36,033 nt of DNA from Alphaproteobacteria bacterium MedPE-SWcel (GCA_001874255.1 MPDC01000009.1:94490-130522); one strand, 5' to 3'; positions 17,997 to 26,415 are shown, numbered from the stretch's first letter. The notes: a model not told the origin generated them from the sequence alone. Program-made: numbers and translations.

Positions 17997-19153
17997 TGCT
18001 GTTCCTGACAAAACGCGTGAAACACGACTTTCTGGACACCTGCGCGCAAATCCGATCCGGCAGCCTGCGGCTCCACACGCCGGAGGGCGAGATCCATAGC
18101 TTTGGTCAGGGTGCTCCAGTGGCCGACATGCAGATCCACGACTGGTCGGTGGTCACGGCGATCGCCTCGCGCGGTGATATTGGCCTTGGCGAAACCTATG
18201 TTGCGGGCCTGTGGGATACCTCGTCGATCGAGGATCTGGCCGCAGTAGCCCTGAAGAACCTCGATCAATTCAGCGGCTATGCCTACGCGGGCTTCTGGAA
18301 CAGCTTGAAATTCCGGGTCGTGAACCGTCTGATGCGCGCCAATTCCCAGCGCGGCGCCGCCCGCAATATCCGCGCGCATTACGACGTGGGCAACGAATTC
18401 TATCAACTCTGGCTGGACGACAGCATGACCTATTCCGCCGCGATGTTCGCCCGTGGCGACGATGATCTCGGCCGTGCGCAGAACCGCAAGTATGATCGGG
18501 TGCTCGAACGGCTGGGCTCTGCCGACCGGGTGCTGGAGATCGGCTGCGGCTGGGGTGGCTTTGCGGAACGCGCCGCCGATGCCGGGCGCCATGTCACCGG
18601 GTTGACCATCTCTCCCAGCCAGAAGGGCTATGCCGACGCCAGGCTGGATGGCCGCGCCGAGATCCGCTTGCAGGATTATCGCAAGGCCACCGGCGAGTTC
18701 GACAGCATCGTCTCGATCGAAATGATCGAGGCCGTCGGTCAGGATTACTGGCCCGCCTATTTCGCGACGCTCAAGGCACGGCTGGCACAGAACGGACGGG
18801 CCGTGATTCAGGCGATCACGGTGCCCGACAGCTATTTCGAGATCTACCGGCGCAGTTCGGATTATATCCGTCACTATACGTTTCCAGGTGGCATGTTGTT
18901 GTCCAACAAGGTGATCGCAGATCAGGCCGCGCGCGCAGGTCTGAGGGTCACGGACACCCACGCCTTTGGCGGCGATTACGCGCGCACCTGCGCCCTCTGG
19001 AACGACCGGCTGACGCAGAAATCGGACCGCGTGCGGCGGCTGGGGTATGACGACTGTTTCCTGCGAAACTGGCAATTCTACCTCGGGATCTGTGCCGCGT
19101 CCTTTGCCGTTGGGCAAACCGATGTGGTTCAAGTGGAATTGACCCATGCCTGA
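17996..19153 (+). CDS. Cyclopropane-fatty-acid-synthase-like SAM methyltransferase
   Basis: 385 residues. The catalytic domain begins around 125 with HYDVGNEFYQLWLDDSMTYS, the acyl-chain and bicarbonate-site region of CFA synthases, followed by the SAM-binding VLEIGCGWGGFAE (about 179-191) and the VSIEMIEAVG segment. Transfers a methyl or methylene from SAM to an unsaturated acyl chain of a membrane phospholipid. Given its neighbours it may serve furan or methylated fatty acid formation rather than simple cyclopropanation; sequence alone does not decide. The start is fixed by the TGATG overlap with DUF1365, and the end overlaps the SDR gene by eight bases. Confidence 0.9.
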   Translation: MLFLTKRVKHDFLDTCAQIRSGSLRLHTPEGEIHSFGQGAPVADMQIHDWSVVTAIASRGDIGLGETYVAGLWDTSSIEDLAAVALKNLDQFSGYAYAGFWNSLKFRVVNRLMRANSQRGAARNIRAHYDVGNEFYQLWLDDSMTYSAAMFARGDDDLGRAQNRKYDRVLERLGSADRVLEIGCGWGGFAERAADAGRHVTGLTISPSQKGYADARLDGRAEIRLQDYRKATGEFDSIVSIEMIEAVGQDYWPAYFATLKARLAQNGRAVIQAITVPDSYFEIYRRSSDYIRHYTFPGGMLLSNKVIADQAARAGLRVTDTHAFGGDYARTCALWNDRLTQKSDRVRRLGYDDCFLRNWQFYLGICAASFAVGQTDVVQVELTHA

Positions 19154-19883
19154 GCCGGAAACCATCTGGATCATCGGTGCCAGCGACGGCATCGGCGCCG
19201 CCCTGGCACGGAACTATGCGCGGCGCGGTGCCCGGCTGATCCTGTCGGCCCGATCCGGTGACCGCCTGCAGGACCTTGCCTCCGCCCTTGGGCCTAGTCA
19301 CATTGCCCTGCCGCTCGATGTTTCGGACCGCGCGAGCGTTGAGGCGGCGGCGGACAGGATCGCACAGATCGCACCGGTGGACCGGGTGGTGCATCTGGCC
19401 GCGCTCTATGATCCGGGGAAAATCGCCGACCTGGACCCGGACACCGCGGCGCAGATCGTGGCCACAAACCTGACCGGCAGCTTTCACATCGCACAAGTCG
19501 CGCCGCCGCTGTTGCGCCAAGGCGGGCAGCTGGCGCTCTGCGGATCGGTGGCGGGATATTTCGGTTTACCGCAGGGGCAGATCTACTCGGCAACCAAGGC
19601 GGGTGTGATCAATCTGGTGCAATCGTTGCGCGCGGAATTGACCGGGCGTGTCGACGTGCGGCTGATCAATCCCGGGTTCGTGGATACCCGCCTGACACAG
19701 CGCAACGACTTTCACATGCCGGCGATGGTGACGCCGGACGCAGCAGCGCGCGCCATCATCGAAGGACTCGATGGCAGGCGATTCGAGGTCCATTTCCCGC
19801 GCCGCCTGACCTGGCCCCTGAAGCTCTTGCGGATCCTGCCCTATTGGGCCTCGCTGCCACTCACCCGGAGATTGACGCAATGA
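19146..19883 (+). CDS. Short-chain dehydrogenase/reductase
   Basis: 245 residues with the classical SDR layout: cofactor loop GASDGIGAALA (residues about 10-20), the LDVSD segment, the active-site Ser in CGSVAG, and YSATK as the YxxxK catalytic pair. The basic residue in the RSGDR region after strand 2 suggests NADPH preference. It oxidises or reduces a hydroxyl/keto group; the substrate is unknown. Coupled to both neighbours by overlaps (eight bases upstream, ATGA downstream), so it is probably part of the same RpoE-controlled lipid-related pathway. Confidence 0.9.
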   Translation: MPEPETIWIIGASDGIGAALARNYARRGARLILSARSGDRLQDLASALGPSHIALPLDVSDRASVEAAADRIAQIAPVDRVVHLAALYDPGKIADLDPDTAAQIVATNLTGSFHIAQVAPPLLRQGGQLALCGSVAGYFGLPQGQIYSATKAGVINLVQSLRAELTGRVDVRLINPGFVDTRLTQRNDFHMPAMVTPDAAARAIIEGLDGRRFEVHFPRRLTWPLKLLRILPYWASLPLTRRLTQ

Positions 19884-20602
19884 GGGCCTCCCGAAACAGG
19901 GCCTTCGTGGTGCTGATCGCCACGCTGGCCTTTGCCGTCTCTCCACTGCTGTCGGCCGGGTTCAACGGGTTCACGCCTGATCAGTTTCCTGTCGTGCAAC
20001 CGGATCCGCCTGTCCAACCCGCGGGATTTGCGTTTTCGATCTGGGGCGTGATCTATCTGTGGCTGATACTCAGCGCAGGATATGGCGTTTTGCGGGCAGC
20101 GGATGCGCCTGATTGGCAGGCAATGCGGCCACCGCTGGCGATCAGCCTGATTATCGGAAGCTTCTGGATCGCTGCCGCGAATGCCGCGCCCGTTCTTGCC
20201 ACCGTCATGATCGTCGCAATGGCTGCTGCGGCGATCCTGGCGATGCTGCGCGCCGGTCACGAGCAACCCTGGCTGCTAGCGCGTCCCATCGCCGTTTTCG
20301 CAGGCTGGCTGACGGCGGCTTCTGGCGTGGCAATCGGAGTCCTGTTGGGGGGGTATGGCGTTCTGTCGGCCCAAACTGCCGCAATCACCTGCCTGCTTGG
20401 CGTGCTGAGCGTAGCGGTCGCCGTACAGTCCGCGCGTCCGCGGGAGTGGGGCTATCCCGCAGCGATCGCCTGGGCCTTGTTCGGTGTCATCTTCGCAAAT
20501 CTGTCTGGTCCCAACCTACCGGTGATCATGCTTGCCGCACTGGGTATAGCCGCGCTGTTGTTTCGGGTCGTGCAGCCTCGCACAAAGGGAATAAGCCATT
20601 GA
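19880..20602 (+). CDS. Multi-pass membrane protein, tryptophan-rich sensory (TspO-like) family
   Basis: 240 residues with six or more hydrophobic segments spread along the chain and several Trp residues. The segment PAGFAFSIWGVIYLWL (about 52-67) is characteristic of proteins annotated as tryptophan-rich sensory proteins. It is longer than classical TspO (about 160 residues), so it is a relative rather than TspO itself. ATG at 19880 overlaps the SDR stop. Family members have been linked to tetrapyrrole or stress signalling; its place in an RpoE operon fits a photo-oxidative stress role, but the actual function is unknown. Confidence 0.72.
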   Translation: MRASRNRAFVVLIATLAFAVSPLLSAGFNGFTPDQFPVVQPDPPVQPAGFAFSIWGVIYLWLILSAGYGVLRAADAPDWQAMRPPLAISLIIGSFWIAAANAAPVLATVMIVAMAAAAILAMLRAGHEQPWLLARPIAVFAGWLTAASGVAIGVLLGGYGVLSAQTAAITCLLGVLSVAVAVQSARPREWGYPAAIAWALFGVIFANLSGPNLPVIMLAALGIAALLFRVVQPRTKGISH

Positions 20603-21000
20603 AAATTCTGGTCCTATATTTGGTAACTGCAGCGGTTTTCTTTGTCTTCGACGCGATTGGTCTGCGTCTGTTGATCAAACCGGTGTTTGAGCGCCACGTC
20701 GCGCATCTGTTTGCCGACCCGTTCCGCGCAGGTCCAGCCGCAGTTTTTTATCTTGGCTATATTGCGGGCGTCCTTTGGTTCGTCTCTGCCCCGGCCTTTC
20801 GCGCGGGAGATTCCGCTTCCGCCCTGCTCGGCGGAGCGCTCCTCGGGGTGATGGCCTATGGGACGTATGAATTCACCAACTACGCCACTCTTCGCGACTG
20901 GTCGTTCGAACAGGTCATCGTCGACACGCTGTGGGGAGGCGCCCTGACCGGGTTTTCCGCCTGGCTTGGGGTGGTGGTCGCCCGTGCCATCTGGGCATAG
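20599..21000 (+). CDS. DUF2177 family small membrane protein
   Basis: 133 residues from a TTG start that overlaps the preceding stop (TTGA). Four hydrophobic segments are visible: the N-terminus (about 2-22), about 47-65, about 75-92 and the C-terminus (about 108-130). The conserved DAIGLRLL, YLGYIAGVLWFV and GTYEFTNYATLRDW segments place it in DUF2177. Function unknown. Members are often found with the cyclopropane-synthase/DUF1365/FAD gene set, which makes it a likely final gene of this operon. The longer open frame upstream is a shadow of the TspO-like gene. Confidence 0.85.
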   Translation: MKILVLYLVTAAVFFVFDAIGLRLLIKPVFERHVAHLFADPFRAGPAAVFYLGYIAGVLWFVSAPAFRAGDSASALLGGALLGVMAYGTYEFTNYATLRDWSFEQVIVDTLWGGALTGFSAWLGVVVARAIWA

Positions 21001-21160
21001 GCAGCCTAAACAGAGACAGGGAACCAAGCTCCCGCATGGGGCGCATTATCGACTTCGTCCGCGACGCACCGGACCACCACAGGCCATCTACCCGCCGCCT
21101 GCGTCGCCAATTGCTTGGGCTGCGGAATGTTCTGTTTCTCGAAGCCCCTTACAACGATGA

Positions 21161-21571
21161 CTGGGGCGGGCCATACGGCTGAGCCAGGCTGAGGCGCAGC
21201 GCACGGAATGGCAGAGCCAGCTCAAGGACGCAGAGAAACAGATCGAAGAACTGCTGGACCGCATCATCGACTCCAATAGCGATGGCGTAGTCGCGGCCTA
21301 TGAGAAACGGACCGACAAGCTGGAACGTGAAAAAATCGTACTGGCTGAACGCGCCTCCAAAACGGTGCCATCGAAAGGACGCCTAGAGGGATGTATCGAA
21401 CTCACCCTAAAATTCCTATCAAGCCCTTGGAAAATATATGGAAAAGGAGACTTCGCCTTGCGTCAGACGGTGCTTCGATTGCCGTTTTCAGAGCCCCTTC
21501 GATACCACCCTAAGGGGGTGTATCGAACTCCCAATTGCGCCTTTCTGTTCAAGGCGTTAGCGGGAAATTAG
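21161..21571 (+). pseudogene. Remnant of a large serine recombinase (C-terminal part only)
   Basis: One open frame without a plausible start, bounded upstream by an in-frame TGA at 21158, encodes about 136 residues that match the C-terminal end of large serine recombinases. A charged coiled-coil reads QIEELLDRIIDSNSDGVVAAYEKRTDKLEREK; after it come LTLKFLSSPW, the RQTVLRLPFSEPL segment and RTPNCAFLFKALAGN. The resolvase catalytic domain and the zinc-ribbon are missing. The only internal ATG (21365) would make a 68-residue tail. It is the relic of a mobile element that has decayed, 16 bases from the 3' end of tRNA-Thr. The 160 bases before it (21001-21160) show no convincing gene. Confidence 0.82.
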
Positions 21572-21587
21572 ATGCTAAAAAGCGAGA

Positions 21588-21662
21588 TGGTGCTGCTGGT
21601 GAGGATCGAACTCACGACCTCCCCCTTACCAAGGGGGTGCTCTACCACTGAGCCACAGCAGC
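21588..21662 (-). tRNA. tRNA-Thr (anticodon GGT)
   Basis: On the minus strand the 7-bp acceptor stem GCTGCTG/CAGCAGC (5' end at 21662), a D-arm with TGGCTCAGTGGTAGAGCA, an anticodon stem CCCCC/GGGGG with loop TTGGTAA (anticodon GGT, reading ACC), and a T-arm with GAGTTCGATCCTC are complete. The discriminator A and an encoded CCA follow (21590-21588). A decayed recombinase gene ends next to its 3' end. Confidence 0.96.
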
Positions 21663-21826
21663 ACTCTGTCACTTTGACGCTGTTACAGTCTCTCGCAGAG
21701 GCGGGTCCCTGAAGAGAGCGTTCCACCTCTGGACTGCAGCGCCTCTGTGAGCGGGCTTCTATGCATATTCGACAAGGGATGCAAGAGGATCTGGACGCTT
21801 TTTTTCCACTAAGTTAGACACGGTGT

Positions 21827-21982
21827 ATGGCAGAGAAAAAGAAACCTTCCGGTAACCGAACCGGGGCCGCCCGCGAGGATCGCCTGAAAGCGGCCCTGAA
21901 GGCGAACATGGCCCGGCGCAAGGCGCAAGCCAAGGCACGGTCCGAACAAAAAGACGACGCCTCGGGCGACGCTAAAGGATAG
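21827..21982 (+). CDS. Small basic conserved protein upstream of murA
   Basis: A 51-residue frame from ATG 21827 to TAG 21982, ending five bases before murA. It is rich in Lys, Arg, Ala and Asp, with a central helix-prone stretch ([11 protein letters not shown]-like, then [13 protein letters not shown]) and no membrane segment. Short proteins of this type ([20 protein letters not shown]) precede murA in many Rhodobacterales as far as I recall. Function unknown; a nucleic-acid or ribosome-associated role would suit the charge but is a guess. It is probably the first gene of the murA operon. Confidence 0.7.
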   Translation: MAEKKKPSGNRTGAAREDRLKAALKANMARRKAQAKARSEQKDDASGDAKG

Positions 21983-21987
21983 AGCAG

Positions 21988-23259
21988 ATGGATTCGATTT
22001 TGGTAACCGGAAATGGCCCCCTGAACGGGGCGATTCCCATTGCAGGGGCCAAGAACGCCTGCCTGACGCTGATGCCCGCGACGCTTCTGAGCGAAGAGCC
22101 GCTGACTTTGACCAATGCGCCCCGCTTGAGCGACATCCGCACGATGACCTCCTTGTTGCAATCGCTCGGCGCAGAAGTTTCAACGCTGCAGGATGGCAAA
22201 GTGCTCGCCATGTCGAGCCACGCGCTCGACAATCACACGGCGCATTATGATATCGTGCGCAAGATGCGGGCCTCCATTCTGGTTCTCGGGCCGATGTTGG
22301 CCCGTGACGGTCATGCCGTCGTCTCGTTGCCCGGTGGCTGTGCGATCGGCGCGCGTCCGGTTGATCTTCACCTCAAGGCACTGGAGGCCATGGGAGCGGA
22401 ACTGGACCTTCGGGACGGCTATGTCCACGCCAAGGCCCCCGGTGGCCGTTTGCAAGGCGGCGTAGTGGAGTTTCCCTTCGTGTCGGTCGGGGCCACGGAA
22501 AACGCGTTGCTGGCCGCAACCCTGGCCAAAGGCACAACGGTTCTGAAAAACGCCGCCAGAGAGCCCGAGATCATCGACCTGGCCGAGTGCCTCCGGAAAA
22601 TGGGCGCCCAGATCGAGGGCCAGGGCACCGACACGATCACGATTCAGGGGGTTGATCGGCTGAATGGGGCGACCCATCCGGTGGTGACCGACCGGATCGA
22701 GCTTGGCACCTATATGTTGGCCCCTGCAATTTGCGGCGGCGAAGTCGAACTCCTTGGTGGTCGGCGCAATCTGCTGGAGGCGTTCTGCACAAAGTTGGAA
22801 GCCACCGGCGTTGAGATCAGCGAAACAGACACCGGCCTGCGGGTGCGGCGCGCCGTGGACCGGATCCGCGCCGTCGACGTGGTGACAGAACCGTTTCCGG
22901 GCTTTCCCACTGACCTGCAAGCGCAGTTCATGGCCTTGATGTGCACCGCAGAAGGTGTCGCAACATTGGAAGAACGGATTTTCGAGAACCGGTTCATGCA
23001 TGCTCCGGAGCTGATCCGCATGGGGGCACAGATCGACGTTCATGGCGGAACCGCCAAAGTGACCGGCGTTGCGCGACTGAAAGGGGCCCCAGTGATGGCG
23101 ACGGATCTGCGGGCTTCGGTATCGCTGATCCTTGCGGGGCTCGCGGCCGAGGGAGAGACCAAGGTCAGCCGTGTCTATCACCTTGATCGCGGCTACGAAC
23201 ATGTGGTGCGCAAGCTGTCGGCGGTGGGCGCAAAAATCGAACGCATCAAGGAAAGCTGA
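21988..23259 (+). CDS. murA: UDP-N-acetylglucosamine 1-carboxyvinyltransferase
   Basis: Transfers enolpyruvate from phosphoenolpyruvate to UDP-GlcNAc, the first committed step of peptidoglycan synthesis; cytoplasmic and the target of fosfomycin. 423 residues, normal length. The substrate-binding Lys22 lies in GAKNA. The active-site loop is [15 protein letters not shown] with catalytic Cys at 118, so it is the fosfomycin-sensitive Cys type rather than the Asp variant. [15 protein letters not shown], with the catalytic Asp, and the late RENRF-like segment FENRFMH are present. The stop shares one base with the DUF2948 start. Confidence 0.97.
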   Translation: MDSILVTGNGPLNGAIPIAGAKNACLTLMPATLLSEEPLTLTNAPRLSDIRTMTSLLQSLGAEVSTLQDGKVLAMSSHALDNHTAHYDIVRKMRASILVLGPMLARDGHAVVSLPGGCAIGARPVDLHLKALEAMGAELDLRDGYVHAKAPGGRLQGGVVEFPFVSVGATENALLAATLAKGTTVLKNAAREPEIIDLAECLRKMGAQIEGQGTDTITIQGVDRLNGATHPVVTDRIELGTYMLAPAICGGEVELLGGRRNLLEAFCTKLEATGVEISETDTGLRVRRAVDRIRAVDVVTEPFPGFPTDLQAQFMALMCTAEGVATLEERIFENRFMHAPELIRMGAQIDVHGGTAKVTGVARLKGAPVMATDLRASVSLILAGLAAEGETKVSRVYHLDRGYEHVVRKLSAVGAKIERIKES

Positions 23260-23735
23260 TGGCTGACGCAACCTTTGAAGACGGCCGCGAACGCCCGCTC
23301 AACCTGGGCGCCTGCGACCCTGCGGATCTCGAAGTCATTTCCTCTCTGGTGCAGGATGCTGTTTTTCCCGTGACCGAGATGACCTGGCAACCATCCGCGC
23401 ATCGCTTCGCGCTTTTGGTGAACCGATTCCGGTGGGAAGATCGGGCCGCAGCAGAGCGGCGCGGGCGCGCGTTTGAGCGGGTCCAGTCATTGCTGGTTGC
23501 GGAAAACGTCCTTGGTGTGGCGTCTCAGGGCGTGGATCGTCGCGACACGGATCTCGTTTTGTCGCTGCTGTCGGTCACCTTCGAACCCGGCGAGGACGGG
23601 ACCGGCCACCTCCTGCTGACGCTGGCTGGTGACGGCGCCATACGCCTTGCCGTCGAGGCCCTCGATGTCACGCTGAAGGATGTGACCAGACCCTATTTGG
23701 CGCCTTCGGGACATATGCCTCAGCACGGCGAATGA
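23259..23735 (+). CDS. DUF2948 family protein
   Basis: 158 residues, starting on the last base of the murA stop (TGATG). Family features visible are LNLGACDPADLEVISSLVQDAV near the N-terminus, the FALLVNRFRWED segment (about 51-62), and the C-terminal IRLAVEALDVTLKDVTRPY. It is predicted to be soluble and without known activity. DUF2948 lies between murA and hisD in many Alphaproteobacteria, so its link is to a conserved housekeeping cluster rather than to a pathway that can be named. Confidence 0.9.
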   Translation: MADATFEDGRERPLNLGACDPADLEVISSLVQDAVFPVTEMTWQPSAHRFALLVNRFRWEDRAAAERRGRAFERVQSLLVAENVLGVASQGVDRRDTDLVLSLLSVTFEPGEDGTGHLLLTLAGDGAIRLAVEALDVTLKDVTRPYLAPSGHMPQHGE

Positions 23736-23798
23736 TCCCGCGTCTTGAGGCCAGCCGGACAGCGGTTTAAGCAGGGCCAAATTCTGAAGGAGGCCGCA

Positions 23799-25103
23799 AT
23801 GCCCGTTTTCCTCGACACCACAGACAGCACCTTTGAACAGTCGTTTATCACGCTCCTGAACGCCAAGCGGGAAGACAGCCCGGACGTGGATGCGACGGTG
23901 GCGGGGATCATCGCCGACGTGCGCTCCCGTGGCGATCAGGCATTGCTGGACCTGACGGCAAAGTTCGATCGCATGCAATTGGAAGACGCGTCCGCGTTGC
24001 GCATTTCCGCCGCAGAGATTGACGCCGCCATTGCCACTGTGCCCAAAGCTGAACACGAGGCGCTGGATCTGGCGGCCGCCCGCATCCGGGCATATCACGC
24101 GCAACAGATGCCGGAAGATCGCTCCTGGACCGACGAGACAGGCGCGACGCTGGGCTGGCGCTGGTCGGCGGTTTCGGCTGCGGGATTATATGTGCCCGGC
24201 GGGTTGGCCAGCTATCCCTCCTCTGTTCTCATGAATGCGGTGCCTGCAAAGGTGGCCGGAGTAGAGCGCCTTGCCGTGACGGTTCCGACGCCGGACGGAG
24301 CAATCAATCCGCTGGTCCTGTTGGCCGCAAGGCTGTCGGGCGTGGATGAAATCTACCGGGTCGGCGGGGCGCAGGCGATTGCGGCGCTGGCGTATGGAAC
24401 AGATACCATCGCTCCGGTGGATAAGATCACAGGTCCGGGCAACGCCTTTGTCGCGGCAGCCAAACGCCGGGTCTTCGGCAAGGTGGGCATCGATATGATC
24501 GCGGGCCCTTCGGAAATCCTGGTCATCGCCGACGAGAACAATAATCCGGATTGGATCGCATTGGACCTGCTGAGCCAGGCCGAACATGACGAAAGCGCGC
24601 AATCCCTTTTGATCACCGACAGCGCAGCGTTCGGGCGGGCCGTTGTCGCGGCGGTCGACGCGCGCCTGAAGACGCTGGAGCGAGCCCCCATCGCCGGCGC
24701 AAGCTGGCGCGATTTCGGCGCTGTTATTGTCGTCCGTGACCTGGAAGAAGCCGCGATGCTCTCCAACAGGATTGCGCCGGAGCATCTGGAGCTTTGCGTG
24801 GCCGATCCGGAGGCCCTGAGCCAACAGACTATTCACGCGGGCGCTATTTTTCTGGGCCAATACACGCCAGAGGCCATCGGGGACTATATTGGCGGGCCGA
24901 ACCATGTGCTTCCCACGGCGCGCTCCGCCCGGTTCTCGTCCGGACTGTCCGTGATGGACTTCCTGAAGCGCACGACCCTTAGCCACATGACCCCAGAGGC
25001 GCTGCGTGCCATTGGGCCAGCTGCGGCGACGCTTGCCTCCAGTGAACGGCTGGAAGCGCATGGCCTGTCGGTTCTCGCCCGTCTGGAGGCCCTGAACCGC
25101 TGA
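23799..25103 (+). CDS. hisD: Histidinol dehydrogenase
   Basis: Zinc enzyme catalysing the last two NAD-dependent oxidations of histidine synthesis (histidinol to histidine). 434 residues. Family segments visible are YVPGGLASYPSSVLMNAVPAKVAGV, GGAQAIAALAYGT, KITGPGNAFVAAAKR and DMIAGPSEILVIAD. The catalytic Glu-His pair lies in RIAPEHLEL, and the zinc-site His in GGPNHVLPT. ATG at 23799 has an AAGGAGG site seven bases upstream and is preferred over the upstream in-frame start at 23745. A three-unit repeat follows its stop. Confidence 0.96.
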   Translation: MPVFLDTTDSTFEQSFITLLNAKREDSPDVDATVAGIIADVRSRGDQALLDLTAKFDRMQLEDASALRISAAEIDAAIATVPKAEHEALDLAAARIRAYHAQQMPEDRSWTDETGATLGWRWSAVSAAGLYVPGGLASYPSSVLMNAVPAKVAGVERLAVTVPTPDGAINPLVLLAARLSGVDEIYRVGGAQAIAALAYGTDTIAPVDKITGPGNAFVAAAKRRVFGKVGIDMIAGPSEILVIADENNNPDWIALDLLSQAEHDESAQSLLITDSAAFGRAVVAAVDARLKTLERAPIAGASWRDFGAVIVVRDLEEAAMLSNRIAPEHLELCVADPEALSQQTIHAGAIFLGQYTPEAIGDYIGGPNHVLPTARSARFSSGLSVMDFLKRTTLSHMTPEALRAIGPAAATLASSERLEAHGLSVLARLEALNR

Positions 25104-25476
25104 GCGGCAGCAGCAAACTGCCCCGCCGCAGGGCGGCAACTTGATCCCCGCCACAGGGCGGCAACTTGATCCCCGCCGCAGGGAGGCAACTTGTTGACTG
25201 CGAAGGCCCAGCGATGCGGGCTGCCCTCCGCAATGCTGAGCCTCTTGTCGGCCGGATCGTTCAGGTCTCCGGCATGGCTCCATCAGCGCATGCTCGCGGT
25301 TAACAAACCCTTTACGACAATGCGCACAGCTGCGGCTTTTCGGACGAGTGCCCGGATTTGATGGCGGGCTGACGTGCCCGTTGCGCAGAGATTGCGCGCG
25401 GTCACGCGCTGCGCCGATTGTGCGAACCGCGATGATCCGGTAGGTCAGTAATTGAGATGGGTTTGGGACCAGAGAC
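25104..25476. other. Non-coding interval between hisD and UPF0262 gene
   Basis: This 373-base gap holds a small stem GGCAG/CTGCC (25106-25110 with 25118-25122) just after the hisD stop, then three tandem 25-base units. The remaining 280 bases have no convincing gene, RNA or T-rich terminator. A promoter for the downstream genes is expected near its end, but no clear -35/-10 pair stands out. Confidence 0.6.
25121..25195 (+). repeat. Three tandem 25-bp units, each a small stem-loop
   Basis: Units at 25121-25145, 25146-25170 and 25171-25195. Units 1 and 2 differ by one base and unit 3 by two bases from unit 1. In units 1 and 2 each contains CCGCC/GGCGG around a four-base loop (GCAG or ACAG) followed by AACTTGAT; unit 3 has one stem mismatch. 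They directly follow hisD and may affect transcript ends or bind a protein. Confidence 0.88.
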
Positions 25477-25956
25477 ATGAGCCGGATCAGCCACTTTGAA
25501 CTTGATGACAGCAACCTGCCGGCTCCGACCCCGGAGATCGAGCAGGAACGCAAGGTTGCCATCTTTGACCTGATTGAGGAGAACAGCTTTGTTCTGCCGA
25601 CGAAAGATGGCCGCGCGGCTCCCGATGGCCCCTACCACGTCTCTCTCTCCATTCGGGACAAGCGACTGGTCTTTGACATCAAGACCGAAGAGGGTGAAAA
25701 GGCAGCGGAATTTCACCTGTCCCTGATGCCGTTCCGGCAAGTGGTGAAGGACTATTACCAGATCTGCGAGAGCTATTTCAACGCGGTCAAGACCCTGCCC
25801 CCCAGTCAAATCGAGACCATCGACATGGCCCGACGCGGGATCCACAATGAAGGCAGCCGTGTCCTGCAGGAACGTCTCGACGGCAAAGCGGAGCTCGACA
25901 CAGACACCGCGCGCAGGCTCTTCACGCTGATTTGCGTCCTGCACTTCGGAGGCTGA
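25477..25956 (+). CDS. UPF0262 family protein
   Basis: 159 residues, soluble, no signal peptide. The order of conserved segments fits UPF0262: ISHFELDD at the N-terminus, EIEQERKVAIFDLIEENSF (about 20-38), YHVSLSIRDKRLVFDI, FHLSLMPFRQVVKDYYQICESY (about 88-109) and the C-terminal MARRGIHNEGSRVLQERL. The family is restricted mainly to Alphaproteobacteria and lacks an assigned function. It is followed three bases later by the phosphatase-like gene, so the two are probably cotranscribed. Confidence 0.92.
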   Translation: MSRISHFELDDSNLPAPTPEIEQERKVAIFDLIEENSFVLPTKDGRAAPDGPYHVSLSIRDKRLVFDIKTEEGEKAAEFHLSLMPFRQVVKDYYQICESYFNAVKTLPPSQIETIDMARRGIHNEGSRVLQERLDGKAELDTDTARRLFTLICVLHFGG

Positions 25957-25959
25957 TGA

Positions 25960-26415
25960 GTGGAGGTTCTTCCGCAGTCCGTTCTGTTCTGCTGTGACCA
26001 CAACGCGGTCCGCTCTCCGATGGCCGAAGGGATCATGAAAAAACTATATGGCACCGGTACTTATGTGCAGTCGGCCGGGGTCAAGAATGACTTGGAAATT
26101 GACGGGTTCTGCATCACGGTCTGTCAGGAAATCGGGGTCGAGCTGTCCCGTCACCGGTCGCGATCATTCGACGAGATGGAAGAATGGGGCGATGACATTT
26201 CCTCCTATGACCTTGTGATTGCGCTGTCTCCCGCCAGTCAGCGCCGCGCGCTGGAACTCACGCGGTTTTTTCACCTCGAAGTCGACTATTGGCCAATTAT
26301 GGACCCTACGGGACTGGGCGAGACACGCGAGGCAAAGCTAGAAAGCTACAGACAGACCAGAGACCAGATTCTGGAGCGGCTGACCGCCCGCTGGGGCACC
26401 CCGATGGAGACTTGA
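25960..26415 (+). CDS. Low-molecular-weight phosphatase-fold protein, ArsC-like loop
   Basis: 151 residues from a GTG start three bases after the UPF0262 stop. The phosphate-binding loop near the N-terminus is CCDHNAVRSPMAEG, with the nucleophile Cys12 and Arg18 at C-x5-R spacing. The DHN in place of the usual xGN, and the lack of the second Cys, resemble the loop of thioredoxin-linked arsenate reductases (CTHNSARS) more than that of tyrosine phosphatases. The C-terminal WPIMDPTG carries the general-acid Asp. Either protein-tyrosine phosphatase or arsenate-reductase-like activity is possible. Its constant neighbours UPF0262 and infA do not decide. ATG 26416 of the next gene follows its stop directly. 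Confidence 0.85.
   Translation: MEVLPQSVLFCCDHNAVRSPMAEGIMKKLYGTGTYVQSAGVKNDLEIDGFCITVCQEIGVELSRHRSRSFDEMEEWGDDISSYDLVIALSPASQRRALELTRFFHLEVDYWPIMDPTGLGETREAKLESYRQTRDQILERLTARWGTPMET

Noticed and set aside
21394-21614. Shared ATCGAACTCA between the recombinase remnant and the tRNA-Thr T-arm as an attachment repeat
   Set aside because: Only ten bases match and the copy at 21394 lies inside the conserved coding part of the recombinase, so chance is the simpler reading.
25121-25195. CRISPR array
   Set aside because: The units abut each other without spacers and there are no cas genes.
24186-25562. 458-residue minus-strand frame opposite hisD
   Set aside because: It is an antisense shadow of hisD; its PPCGG-type residue repeats merely translate the 25-bp DNA repeats.
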